From Megalonaias nervosa (lineage: Eukaryota > Mollusca > Bivalvia > Unionida > Unionidae): a DNA stretch of 64,000 nt. The notes beneath the pieces were generated by a model. It did not search any database, was not told the DNA's origin, and worked only from the letters and a program-made list of their open reading frames with translations. The stretch lies in NCBI GenBank assembly GCA_016617855.1, contig JAECUM010001160.1, positions 184,542 through 248,541 on the forward strand, written 5' to 3'. The translations under genes were made by a program, and so were the position numbers. Shown here in pieces: positions 11,351 to 23,799 of this stretch (positions are counted from its first letter, which is position 1; each line of letters opens with the position of its first letter).

Positions 11351-14300
11351 GTGCTAGTGTGTCCTCAGCTTGGACAAAATAAAGCTTATACACCTAGGTA
11401 AGGTGTAAAAAAAGAGGTTTTAAATATTGCTTTTAGCTGAAAGCAATTTTCATTTGTCCAAGTTATGAAATTTGTAAGAAGAAACTTATGTTAATACAAT
11501 CAAAACTTTATAAAGCATTGTAATTAAATTTTAAAAGAATAAAGAATTTCAAGCTAATCTGATTGGCTGTGCATTTTAAGCCAGTCTGAATAGGTACATA
11601 TGCTCAAGAGATAGCAAGCTGAAATATTTCCAAGCAGGTAAGCACTAGCCTTGTATTTTTATATGGTAATTAATTCCTGGTAAGAGCTTCTTCAGTGTTT
11701 GTGTGATATGTATTGAGTAATAGAATTCATCAAAGCTCATTTTTAGTGACAGAACTTAACAAGACTCCCTTGACAGCGCATTACTTACAAACCAGTCAAT
11801 AATGCCGGGTCTGGCATGGGTCCCATTTATTAACTAGAAAATGCAAGAGAAATTGTCCCATACTGTATTGTTTAAATATGAAAAAAAATTGGTAAATTAA
11901 ACCTTCATGTATTTCTCATTTTATTGTCAAAAATGGTGGTTGAATCAAAATGCGAAATTCTAAATTTTTCATAAGAAGGCATGTATTTTGTTTTCTTTCC
12001 AAGCAATATTCTCAGTATGCTGAAAGTAAAAATATTCCTTGAAATGTCAATCAATAAAAATATCACTAATGCCTATTGATGGCAACACTTAAATAATAAA
12101 TACCAATTAAATAAGTTTTGTCTAGTGAAATTCTTGTTTTAGTTCCATCTTTTAATTGGGTTTCATCATAAATGCAATATGCCCTCTTGTATTAGAGTCT
12201 GAAAAATGTAAATCTACTGTCATAGCTATGTCCGTAAGCATTTCTGTAAGAACCTATGTGCCAACTGTTTTGATCTCCAACTAGCAGAAGTGTTTGTTGT
12301 ATAGTTACACTCAATTAAAAGCAGACCTGCTTTGTATTATCACTTTAAGTTTGTATCAAATGAAATAATAGGCATGCAAGTCCACCTGCACAAGGGCTAG
12401 TGGTCACAGACTTGTGTCAGGTCAAATCACTTCAACTGATGAATTGAACAATGTTATAAATATTATTATGTTATAAATATAATAAAACTACCTTAAATTA
12501 GCCTACTTATTTGCAGATGTGATCAAAGATAGCAATGCAAAAAAGCTAAATGAGTACTTGGTGAATAAAAAGCTTTGTTTCACAGATACAGCTCATTATG
12601 GAGAGTTTGTAGTGAACTGGACATTCTTGGACTTTGTGATTTCCTCAAGGATGAGAAGTTTCAATATTACTTGCAATGAATTCATGGGACCAGTATTTTA
12701 TTAAACAGAATAAAAATAAATCAAATTTAGTTTCAACATTGATGGTTGTTTCACAAAATAAATGTCCCTAGTATTTTTTAAATAAAGGAAAATATTGTTT
12801 TGTTGTGAATCAATAAACAAAAAGCAGTGATGTAACACACAATGTTTTAAAATACAAGTGATGGTTGTTGAAACCTCTTGAAGTAATACTGTTAATGATA
12901 TTTCAAAGGTTGGGTATCTTGAAAATAAAGGTAATAAAGGTAATTTATTATAAAAAGCAAACAACTTCATGAAAAAAGTTCTTATTAAAAACTATCTGCA
13001 ACACAATTATAAAATGAGTATTGAGCCATTAACTAGCCCCATACTCATCTCCTTTTTCTCAATGTCCAGCAGGGATGGCATCCCCGTCTTAACTTTGTTG
13101 AAGTCCCTCAGTAACTTGCACCATCGCTTATAGTGTGGTCTATGTTTTTGGATCCCACTGTGCTCAAGTTATCAAGAGTTATGAAAGTATAGAATTTCAA
13201 CTATTGATGGCCATGCCTCTGTCACTCTCAGCTTACTCATCCATGCATGTGATTTTGCACATTTTGTGCACAGCAAAATAAACAATATTGGTAGATTTAA
13301 AATAAAAACAAGACAAAAGGCCAGAGGGTCTGTACAGTGAGTAAATAAATGATGGAGTTCTGTTAGTGATTTTATGTCAAAGCATAGTGTCATATTAGGA
13401 AAAAATCAGTACCAGGTACTGTCTTCATATTGGTCAATTAACATCTCATCAATTGATTGAACTATATTATAAGATGTTTTCCTCTTTATATGAATGAAAT
13501 AAGGTGTTTGATTTTTCCTTAACCAATCATTAAAAGAAAGTCCTCATATAAAAACAATGCCAGTTTCCATTTTAGGTCCTTAATTATATGACCTTACTTG
13601 AAGGTTACTTGTGGATAGCACTTCTCTCAGAAATTCTTCATCAGACCCTTTACAAGTACAAAGTATTACAAAAACTATTTTATCAAGCTTAATGCATGTG
13701 CCATGTTACTTTTAATCTTTCTAACATTGACATTTTCTTAATTACCAACAGGTGAACTGATTTTTTAAAAATTCTCTTTTGATTATATCAATTTGTTTCC
13801 TGTTAAAAGTCATATTATGAGAAAATACATATTTAACTTTAAATTCTAGAAGATAATGAGTAGCAATGGTGTGTTTGAGAAACTTTAGTGATTATTAAAA
13901 ATGAATCCATTTTGTATAGTTCAACACCTAATCTTACATTAAATTTTTCAAAGTCTTTCAAACAATTTAGTTATTATACATATATAATCATTTATTTAAT
14001 TTATTTTGATGAGCTTCAACCTTTGCTCCAACATCTTCACAAGTAATAACATGTAACCTGCCGTTATAGGTGAAATTTGTTTCTTTCATAGTGCTCACTG
14101 TAACTTCCACTACCTTGCAAACCCAGTTATCCCAAGCTAAAAATGATGTTAACCATGTCTATTTTCTTGTTTTCCACTACATTTCTGCATGCTTAGCTGA
14201 AACTCAGACTAGATTGACCAACCTTTGGGAAAAGGGAATGTGGCCAACTCTTATTAATCTTCAGTTATGGTCTCACTCTGGTCCATTATTAATGGCCAGT

Positions 14301-16123
14301 ATAATGTTAAAGAAATGCTATTGTAGTAGCTGAAGCAACCTATGTACACTGCAAGGAGCATGTGTGATGTGGATGCTTGTCCAGGTAAAAATAAAAATCT
14401 GTACTGAAATACTACATTCAAGATACAAACTGCTATAACCAGTAAAATTTGAAAAAGGGTACAAAACTACAGTGAAAAGAATCTCTGAATCGTACAAATA
14501 TAATGCAAGTAGAATATAGATTTTATCATTTATCATTATATGCCACACATTTCAAAGTAATGCCTGTGAATAAAAATAGCTTTATAATATTTTTGTAAAA
14601 GTCATAAGTATCATTTAAAATGTCAGTGTTTTGACTACATTGGAAAAAAATAATAGACATTATTATTATTATTATTATAATTATTATTATAGAAGACAAA
14701 AAGAACCATATACATCTACATGTAAAAATTAAAAAATCAAATATTCAGATGACAATATTTATTTTACTACATCAATGATGAATACAAATAAAAGTAGAAA
14801 TAATATTGTAAAATAATGGCTGATATCTTTTATCATGATTTTAAAAATAAAAGTTTAATCAGATTTTGAAATAAATAATTTAAATAACATTGATTTTTAT
14901 GTTTATCAGACATTTACACTTTTACTTAGGAATCATTTGTATTGTATTGCAACAACTTAAATACTGTAATAATAATAATAATAATAATAATGGCTACATT
15001 TCATATTCTTTTTGAATGTTAATCATATTGCTGGCATGCTGATCTATGACATCTAAATATGAATTAAACATATTTCTATGGGAACAACACTTCTGTTCAT
15101 ACTAAACTATTGTGGAATGTTCAGCATATAATATAAAATGATACAAATCTATGATCTAATTATACGACATATTTATGATTTAGAAACAACATACTTGTAA
15201 TTTAAAGAATGCGTTAGGCATCTTGCATAGTGTATATAGTATAGATCCACATCACAACTGTGCAATTTACAATAAAACTGTTAACCATTATTTTACATAA
15301 TTATTTCTATTTTTATTCTTTTTCATTATTGATCTTTTTTCTATAAAAGAAAACATTGTTTAATTATTACTTTACATGTGGCCAAAGCACAAACATTTTA
15401 AATAATAATTATGAATTTTACACAAATATAAGCTATTTTTTATTTAGACTGCATTATTTTAGAATGTGAGGTATATAATCAACAAAAAAGGACAATGTTT
15501 ATGCTCTACTTACATTACATTTTAGGATTCAGAGAATTTTTTCACTGTAGTCTTGTACACCGTTGATTACTTCTTTTTATACAAATTAAAATGTTTTTAA
15601 AACTTTGATTAGATGGAACAAGGTTTGATTTGAAATTTGAAAGGATTAAAGGGTCCATCAAAAAAACCTCATCTAGACTGTAACTGTGCCAGGTAAATGC
15701 TTAGGAAGACTGGAGGTAGGATATAATTCATAAAGGACCAGAGCCAGACTTTAATACTGAAGCAGTTGTACATGTTCTTTTAAGAATATAACAGGTTTGG
15801 ATGTTGTGCTTGTAGTATGAACACAAAAGTATGATCAAAAGAACACAGTCATCTTCAAAAATTGACTTCTTCAAATACGTTATCTGATCAAATTATATTA
15901 GGGCAATAAGTAAGAGGCAGATGGAGTTATATATATTCTTTAATTCAGAATTGACCCTGTCTATGGTCTCCTGATGTATGTGAAGCAGCCTCAAGTTTCA
16001 TGTGAGATACAAGCTAGGGTTAGCACATAGTCTCATGCATGGATACCATCATTACAAAAGTGCTGAATGACCTGGGAAGATGGCCTTTTGTTCTGCTGAA
16101 GTATTCTCCACAAAATCAAATTT

Positions 16124-16379
16124 GGGGCCCCAAGTGGCCAAGTGGTCTAAAGCACTCACCATTATGGAATCTGCCATCTCACCTCTGTCTGCGTGAGTTC
16201 GAGTCTCAGGCTCGGCTAATGCGGGTACGTGAGAAAGCCTGCCAGTAGCTTCTTGTGGGTTTGTGGTTCTTCCCGGGGTTTTCCAGTGTTCTTCCTTCAC
16301 TAATTATACTGGCCACCATGTATAGCATACCTTGTGCTGAAAAATGGCATTAAACCCAACAACAACAACAACAACAAAG
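16124..16379 (+). mobile_element. tRNA-derived SINE, copy 2 (256 bp, 8-bp TSD)
   Basis: Flanked by TCAAATTT at 16116-16123 and 16380-16387, a clear target duplication. The head GGCCAAGTGGTCTAAAGC and GTGAGTTCGAGTCTCAGG resemble the A and B boxes of a Leu/Ser-type tRNA. The unrelated body ends GCTGAAAAATGGCATTAAAC and an (AAC)n tail. This is the best-preserved member of the family in the window. Short reading frames here are SINE text, not genes. Confidence 0.88.
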
Positions 16380-16479
16380 TCAAATTTAGTCATGTGGAAT
16401 GAAAAGTCTGAGTGAAAGCTTCAAAATGTCATTTTTAACCTCTTTTGCTTATATAATATCAAATTAGGGGGCAGTTGAA

Positions 16480-18800
16480 TGCTATGTTAGTGTTGACTAC
16501 ATTAACCTTTTGAGCCAATATGATTATATTCATCTAGTTTTATGTTGAGCAGATAACCCATCATATCAAAGGTGACGGAGCCTAAGTGAAAATATTATCC
16601 CTTCCTCCTTTGACTGGTAACAACAAGTGTTCAAATACCAATAGTCTCTCTAAACAGGGCCCTTCTGATAAAACAGGGATTATGGGTCCACAGATGACTG
16701 TGGTTTCAAGACAATGAACTGGTCATCCATGAGCAGAAACCTGTTCTTTGCAATGAAAGTAGGGGCTGAACCACAGACAAGTCATATATCTTACTGATTC
16801 TGCCTGCAATAGCTATAGTGACAAGGAAGTAGGGCTCATTCAAGAAGTGAGTCTTGGAGGCTCTGGACAGTGGTTCAAAGATCATCTTATTCAGCCACAT
16901 CAGAATCCAAAGAAGATTCCATTCTGGTTAAATGACCCATGCAGTTGAGACCAGTAAAAATTATTAACATTGGAGAGGCATTGGTTCTAGGCTATATCAT
17001 CCCTTCAATAGTGAAATGTATCTAAGATTGTGGAACAGTAGCTCTTGTCTGTGATCAGAGCTAGCTTCCTGAAGTTAGCTGTTTGCTGTACTAAGGTTTT
17101 AAAGAACTGTGTATGTTTCTGCTCATAACACCAAGAAAAAATTGCCATGTCCTCTCATACGCTTTCAAACTGGTGGACATTTTTACTTAAGCAATACTGT
17201 CTACCCTTTTATCTGAGAACTGTTCATTCTGAGAGTTTGCCTGTCTCAGCAGGTAAGGAGAAGGCAAGCTCTTTTTCGGAATCTCTGCTGCCAGCATCAA
17301 GTGGTCACTGATCCATTTTGTCAACTTTAGGGAAGCAACAGCATTTGTTGGCATTCTTGTTCCCTCACTTTCTGCAAACCTTTGGGAATCAGATGGGTAA
17401 AACAAAGACTTATTAAGCTTGTTACTATGGGGGGGGGAGCTGCCTGGGGTTTTGGATCTGTGACTGACAAGATGATGTGTTCGGAGCATGGCATTTCACC
17501 TCACTGCAATGTGGTTCATAATGGGTTGAGACTGAGGGATTGGCCCGATTCCATTGGGACTATGTGTCCAATGGGAACCTGAACCTGCTTGGTTTATGGT
17601 GGACCTGAATGTGGAGATGTCATGGAGGACATCACTTTAGAAAACTCCAAAGGGGATGATGGAGGTCTAGGAACTTGCTTCTATTTTGCCTTCAGAATTA
17701 ACTCATGACAGTTGACACTGACAGTAAGAATGAGAACATCCTTTCCATATAATATCTCCAGCTGTGAAAGAACATTATTTGCCTTCATCTCCAGAGAACT
17801 GATATGCATGAAGTACAACTGGAGCAACCAAAGCCCACTGACTTCAAAGGAGGGCATGAAGTTGGCATTGCAGCCAGTCACTCTTGCATCTGTGCATATC
17901 ATAATTTCCAGAGGTTCATGTTTAGTAATATAACCAAAGTGAGTCTGGGGAGATCCTCCTGTTTGCTGAGACAGGACCTCAAATAATCTGTCACTTTGAT
18001 AATTGGATCTTGAAGGCAATGCTTCAGATACCACTGGAATAGGAGGATGATGTGCATGAACCTTCAGCACAGGGCAAGAGGGTTCACAGCCACACACAGG
18101 AGTCAAGAAATATGACTAGCTGTCTATGATTTGACTCTTCAAGCAGAGGAGGGAAACTCAAAACAAGGAAGTTTGAAGAGTTGAGATGGAATTAAATAGG
18201 ATTTGTCTGTGTTGACAATGAATCCAAGACAAAGCATACATACAACAAAGGATTTTGTCTTGCAACAATGGACTGGTCACCCAGTTCTTGAAACCTGTAA
18301 GGTATCACTCTCATATGTCAGTGGGGACAAGACTTGGAGTATCTGATCTTAACATGGGTGCATGAAGGTGTTGGTTGAGTTGAGGTGGCAGAGAAGAGAC
18401 AATGACTCCTCACCCTATACTTTGTGCCGGGAAATGGTTGGCCAGTGTGAGGTCTACCTCCTTGACTGCTTGTTTTCTGACCTCCTTGATCTGGCCATGA
18501 AATAAAAGTTTGGAAAATAGATATTGTTATCTCACAATGACCTTGTGATTGTCTTTATGCAGTGTTGATGTGGACAGGCATGCTTCACTTCCCATGAGCC
18601 TGAGACTAATGGATGCATCAATGACATTTGAGAGTGAGTGTTTGAGGGGGGAGGGGGTTATATTCAGATTGCTTAAATATAGCCATCAAGATCCAGTCAA
18701 GTATGGTAAGGAGCCAATTACACTGATGTTGCACACTGATAGTTGTGTATCACTATAGGGTTTCTTGCCTGTATGAAAAAGGTGAAGGTTTTGCCATTCC
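16480..18800 (-). mobile_element. DIRS-like retroelement remnant (RT/RNase H and recombinase pieces)
   Basis: Several broken minus-strand pieces sit in the order RT, RNase H, recombinase. LGFIVNTDKSYLIPSQ near 18195-18230 resembles the end of a reverse transcriptase. MICTDARVTGC, SGLWLLQLYFMHISSLEMKA and GKDVLILT (17681-18106) resemble the RNase H of DIRS/YR elements. FLVTIAIAGRISKIYDLSV and QPLLSLQRTG (16706-16900) resemble the tyrosine recombinase around its first catalytic Arg. Stops and frame changes separate them, so it is dead. The family call rests on remembered motif patterns; a Ty3-like element is the main alternative for the RT/RNase H part. Confidence 0.6.
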
Positions 18801-19499
18801 CAGGTCCATGTTGTCTTCATTAATAACTGATTAAAAGACAGGCATTTGTCTTGTAAAATGACAGGTAATAGTTTAATAGGAGTCACTGATGGGAAAAGAA
18901 AGGCATGATGATGATTTGGAAATCTGTGAGAGGCCAATGATGGAGCTGTTGACAGGAACTTGGTCAGAAAACTACTTCAACCAATGCAAAATAAGCTGGG
19001 TCTTGAAAGGACAATCATGGAATAAGAAAGAAACTCACTATGAGTGTGTCTTGAACCTTATAAGAGTAATTCACAACAAGGAATCCTGCAAAGGAAGTGA
19101 TGACTAAGCTGGAGAGCAGGGTGCTGGAGTTGATAAATGAGGCTAAGACTGGGGCATAAGCTCAACTAATGCCAAGAAGACTAGGTGTTCTCTGAATAAC
19201 ATTGAGTCAATGAAGGTAGATGGTGCTTGTAAGTATGTGCCTTTGAGAGGTTTTGCAAGAAAACTTACAAGAAAACTTTAACAAAGTAATAACTATGCTG
19301 ACTTAGAGGGAGGGATGGCAGTAGAGAATGTAAACAAGGCTGGGAGTCCATCCATTCTGAGATACAGTGATTGCAAAATGTTCACTGAGTGTGTTGCCAA
19401 GGTCACTTTGGGTATCAAGTGTCTGGAAAAAGGGAGTCATCACTGCACTGGGTTAAGATATTGTTTGAACTAGTTATGATATTGGAGAGTGTGAGAAAA

Positions 19500-19890
19500 T
19501 GGTTAACCAGATCTAGTGCTGGCACCTATGACAGAACTAGTGCAGGACCTAGAATGAGTAGGTGCCAGATGCTGTCAATGTTTTGGGTCTCAGACAAGGT
19601 ATACCTAGAAAACAGATCACCATACCCAGTTCTAGGTGTTAATGGTGTAGTCTGAGGCTGAGGCTGTGTGAGTGCTGTACTCATGGTCTAGGGATAGCTG
19701 TCTTTCATAATAATGTTATCTTTGGTAAATATATGCTGAAATTCTAAAAGTAAAATGTAGTGGGTTTATTACCAGATAAATAAATAGCTGGGACTGGACC
19801 TGGTTGTGACCAGGTACTGGATGCTGACTGTTTTGGGTCTAGAACTGGGTATACTTAGAAAACAGATCTTTGTGCTCAATTACATTGGTA
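19500..19890. repeat. Diverged repeat pair near the DIRS remnant
   Basis: GATGCTGTCAATGTTTTGGG and the following ...AGGTATACCTAGAAAACAGATC at about 19570-19620 recurs as GATGCTGACTGTTTTGGGTC ... GGGTATACTTAGAAAACAGATC at about 19820-19870. It may belong to the upstream part of the DIRS-like element; unproven. Confidence 0.45.
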
Positions 19891-21454
19891 ACTGGCTTAG
19901 GCCAAGGCTATACAGGAATAATGGTCTGGGGCCAGATGACTTGTGGTGCTCAAGTCTGCTACCAGCTACAAGGTATGATCACCATGCCTAGTATAGGGCT
20001 TTGTATGGAGCAACTGATAGTCCATGATTAGTCCATGAGGAATGATGTACCATGTTATAGTATAAGTCATATGGGTTATGTAAGCATTCAACACCGACTA
20101 TTTCAGTAATGGGTGTCATTTTCTAGAATTTGATTCTACATACCTTTAAGTAGCAAGTATTCACTTCATTTGGATTCATATACATCCATATTCCTTTGGA
20201 ATGTCATTATTTAGATGCCCCAAGAGGTGCATAAGGCAAAATCCATGTTAAAGTACAGAGACATTTTTGGATGAAATGAACCTAAAGGTGTGATCCAGTA
20301 CAGTCTGGATTGAATGTCGTGCGCTGTGACATCACAGTGAAAGCTATGCATATTGATAAACAAATTCGTACTACTCTCGACTGTGATGATTCCACTTGAC
20401 ACGCTCTTATTTTGACCCAACTTCAGTACATGGCCACCATTGTAAAAGTCCATAGCGATAGATAATTTTTGTCTGGAAGTTTCTTGGTGACAGTTAAGGT
20501 GCAGAGCATTCAATAATCAGGATTGAAAAGACTTTGGTTAAAGAAAATTAGTGTTAAATTTTAAAAGAACAATTTATAGTTAATTTAAAATGAGTAAATG
20601 CGCATACATGACCCATGTGACTTGTACTATAGTACTGGACGATGGACCTTGTCATGATGGTTGGAATGCTATGGTTGTGAACTATGGATGGATTATTCCA
20701 GGAAAATCGATAACTGTACCCAATCCCAATAGTCAAAGGCATAGTTTGAGGCTACTGTGATGGAGAAGGAATGGATGTGGTCCATAACCAATACTGGGAT
20801 CTGCCTACAATGATGAAATATTCATGGTTGGTCTAGTTGATCCACCATACCATGCTGCTATTGGCCCAATAGGTTATGCATGGTTATTTGTTCTAGTTGT
20901 GCCAAAGGGAGTGATGCAGGCCTATCTTTGCCAAACTTTGCTGATAGCTTCTGCATCTTTTGTGCATGTGTTTCATTCACCCAAGTCAAATGCTTGAATT
21001 ATGGTGACCCATCTCTCCTTGGATCAATGTAAGAACTCGTCACATGCATGGTTCAAAATGTAACCAATACAGTTTAATACAGATAACATTGTAATCCAAA
21101 GCTTACATGAAATGCTTGCAAAGAACTGACTTAATCTTACCCACTGTTGTTGATATGTGTAAACAGACAAATAAAGGCAATGGCATATACAAGAAAAATT
21201 TTCACTGAACATACTGTTAAGTTGAAACTATGAATGCCAGAGAAAAATGCTGAAATATTCCTATTATATTCAATAAATGATCATTTTATGACATTTACTT
21301 ATATAAATTACAAAGAATACTGAATAAAGCATTAAATTGCAAGTAATATAGATCAATGTGCATGCAATTAGGATAACACCCATTACCAGTAGTTTTATCA
21401 TATCTTAAAGTGAGAAAGCTGAAATGCAAAATATTTGTCTAGAATGAAGACTGA

Positions 21455-21655
21455 ACAAGTTCAAGTTGGTTGTTTGGTTGGTTGGTACATATGTTTAATG
21501 GCACATCAGCAAAGTAATGACTATTTAACGCTGCGAAAATGGCAATAAAATGTCTTGTCCTGGGACACACAAGCTCATCCTAGTAGGATTTGAACTCACA
21601 ACATTTGATTTTTTTGTCTGACACCCTGGCTCAATAAGCTATGCTTCATTTAGGT
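21455..21655 (-). mobile_element. Possible second tRNA-derived SINE
   Basis: On the minus strand from about 21655: TAGCTTATTGAGCCAGGGTG (A-box-like) then TGTGAGTTCAAATCCTAC (good B-box), a body, and a GGTTGGTTGG-type run on the plus strand as tail at 21470-21490. It differs in sequence from the SINE at 16 kb. Single copy here, so the limits are approximate. Confidence 0.5.
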
Positions 21656-22329
21656 GAGAATATTTAAAGAAATCAATCAAATGAAGAAAGGTACAAAACA
21701 GATGATTAATTTGCAAGATCTCAAAATGAGCAAGCTGACTAGGCATTAGTGGAATTAGCAACTGATGACTGACTGAAATTGGCATCAATACCGCCATCCA
21801 AAGGGAGACCACTCTAGTTTGACTTCTGCCAAGGATAGTTAATGACCTTAACACCTCTGTTGCTACAATAAAGCAACAGATGTAGCATACATATTTTATA
21901 ACTTGGGAGGACTGGATTTGCATGGTAGTGGATGTATTCCTTAGCTATTATTAATAATTAGTCTGCCTGAAAAAAGAAAGGTGTACAGTGCTAGGAACTA
22001 AATAAAATGATATAATCTATCATATTTCTACCTATCATATTTCTAACTGACTGATGATCCATTAATAATCTATTTATTTGTCTCCCTGATTTCTTGTCAA
22101 AACTTGCCCTGTTTCTTTCAGACAGCATTAAGTCTGAAACAATGGGGTTTTGCACAACTGAATTTTGGACCAAACTGAATCAAAGAAATCATAATCAACT
22201 AATTGGTCGTTTCACTAAAGGTGACCAATGCTTGAGCAAATCAATTAATCAGCAGCATCAGTACTTTGTATAGAGGTGCATCTTAAGATGGTTTCAATGT
22301 ATTATCCTTTATCAATCAACCATACTAAC

Positions 22330-22511
22330 CTTCATGCCAACGTCATCAAGCTTTGGACATGGACGCCCACCATCTGATGGAATTTGTTTGATGTGGCGGT
22401 AACGAATTTGGGCACCAGTCCCACAGGAAGTACTACAGTCTGACCAGGGTGACCAATCTGACATGACACAGTCTACAGGACATGGAATAATGCAAACTTC
22501 TTCCTCATATG
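22330..22511 (-). CDS. THSD7-like gene, exon 7 of 9 seen (canonical TSR)
   Basis: The translation (S)YEEEVCIIPCPVDCVMSDW and SPWSDCSTSCGTGAQIRYRH is the most canonical TSR in the window. It has a CPVDC entry, WSPW with WxxWxxC spacing, CSTSCG (fits the CxxS/TCG O-fucosylation consensus) and an R-x-R-H strand, closing with GGRPCPKLDDVGMK. Borders are cattccag|CA and ATGAAG|gttagt. The exon ends in phase 0, and the next coding piece is the small exon at 10740-10864, which also begins in phase 0. Between them lies an 11.5-kb intron. Confidence 0.88.
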
Positions 22512-23089
22512 CTGGAATGAAAGGAATGTACAGTATTTCTTCTATGATAATCCCTTGTAACCAGCCAAGCAATTATTTTATAGGTTGAGCATAGGCTTTA
22601 TTGTAATTAGGCATAGATACCTTTAGTAAGTATCAACTGAAATTCTGAAAATGCAGGTTTTGCTTATCATTGGATACATACAGTACAATAATAGATGGAA
22701 AAAACACAGGAGATCAAATAAATATTACTCTACTTTCACTGGAATTTCATTTTATTTTAAAATCCCTTTCCACATTCATGTAAAAAGGTTGGTTTTTTAT
22801 GTATTGAAATTGTCACTTTTGGTAAGCATTTTATTTAAGTTGGTATCCATATATTTATCCATATATTTATAGTACATGTATTAAGACTGTGAATTCATTT
22901 ATTTTTGTAGCCATCAACAGCCATGGTGTTATGAACTGGAGTCCCTCTAAATGACTGATGCTCTACTGCCTGAAAAGAATTTTCATTAATTCAAGACAAC
23001 ACCATTCTTTTTAACTACTGAGTGTTGAAACTGTCTGATATACTTGAGCAACTGAGATAAGAAGCAGCAATCAAATTTTTGAAGATGCC

Positions 23090-23700
23090 CACTGTGGCAG
23101 CTAGATCAGCACAAATTTTATTTACGACCAACCAGACACCATAAGAAGCCATCTGGTGAAAACCCCATGCTGATGCAATTTTCTGTTCAGAAGGAGTAGC
23201 AGTAATAAGATTTTTATGCTGGTTACATTGGTGGCAATACTGGACATCAGACTAGCATCATTTTCTTTACAGACCAACTAGGCATCATAAGATGTCTTTC
23301 ATTAAAATAAAACCTTGTTGATAGGACCATTCATTTGGGTGGAGTTGCAATATCAAGATTTTCAAGATGGCTGCAGTGGTGGCCATATTGAATGTCACAA
23401 TTTTCCCTTTGGACCAACTAGACATAATAAGAAGTCTTCTGTTGAAAACTCCATGCCAATATGACATTTGGTTAAGAAGTAGTTATAAAAAAAATTTCAA
23501 AATGGCTTCTGAGGTAGCCATTTTGGACATTATATGGTATACATTTTCATCTAGGACTAACACGACATCATAAGAAATGTTTGGTGAAAAGCCCATGTTG
23601 ATATAACCAATAATTTAGGAGAAGTTGTGATAACAAGATTTTCAACAGTACATCTGTGGTGCCCATACTGCATGTCTGGGCAGCACTGTTTTCATTTTGG
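23090..23700. repeat. ~139-bp tandem repeat, about 4-5 units
   Basis: The key phrase GACCAACTAGACATCATAAG or a variant recurs at about 23132, 23271, 23410 and 23551. Each is followed by GAAAACCCCATG-like text, a 'gttgtaataacaagattttcaagatgg'-type stretch (split here as GTTGTGATAACAAGATTTTC and AAGATGGCTGC), and GCCATATTGGATG-like text. The same repeat forms the array at 53430-54620. Confidence 0.75.
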
Positions 23701-23799
23701 AACAATTAATTCGTAGCAAAAATGTGTGCATATAGTAGAGTTTTATGGCATTTCCACACAATATTGGCTATATGGTGTCAAAGTAAAGTTTGGAAAATA

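Larger units (their letters stand above)
10865..22329. other. Intron between exons 7 and 8
   Basis: About 11.5 kb. Contents: a 65-bp tandem duplication (11010-11139), a 30-bp tandem repeat (11273-11350), AT-rich and ATT/AAT microsatellite sequence (14657-14694, 14970-14992), a SINE (16124-16379), a DIRS-like remnant (about 16480-18800) with related repeats to about 20000, and a second SINE type (21455-21655). I see nothing recognisable in 11400-16100 or 20050-21450. Confidence 0.6.

Noticed and set aside
14657..14992. Regulatory AT-rich element
   Set aside because: Only ATT/AAT microsatellites and AT-rich sequence are visible; nothing supports a regulatory role.
16120..16220. Functional tRNA gene
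   Set aside because: A- and B-box-like sequence is present but there is no foldable acceptor stem, and the body and tail are those of a SINE.
16039..16300. Overlapping frames on both strands
   Set aside because: They fall on SINE copy 2.
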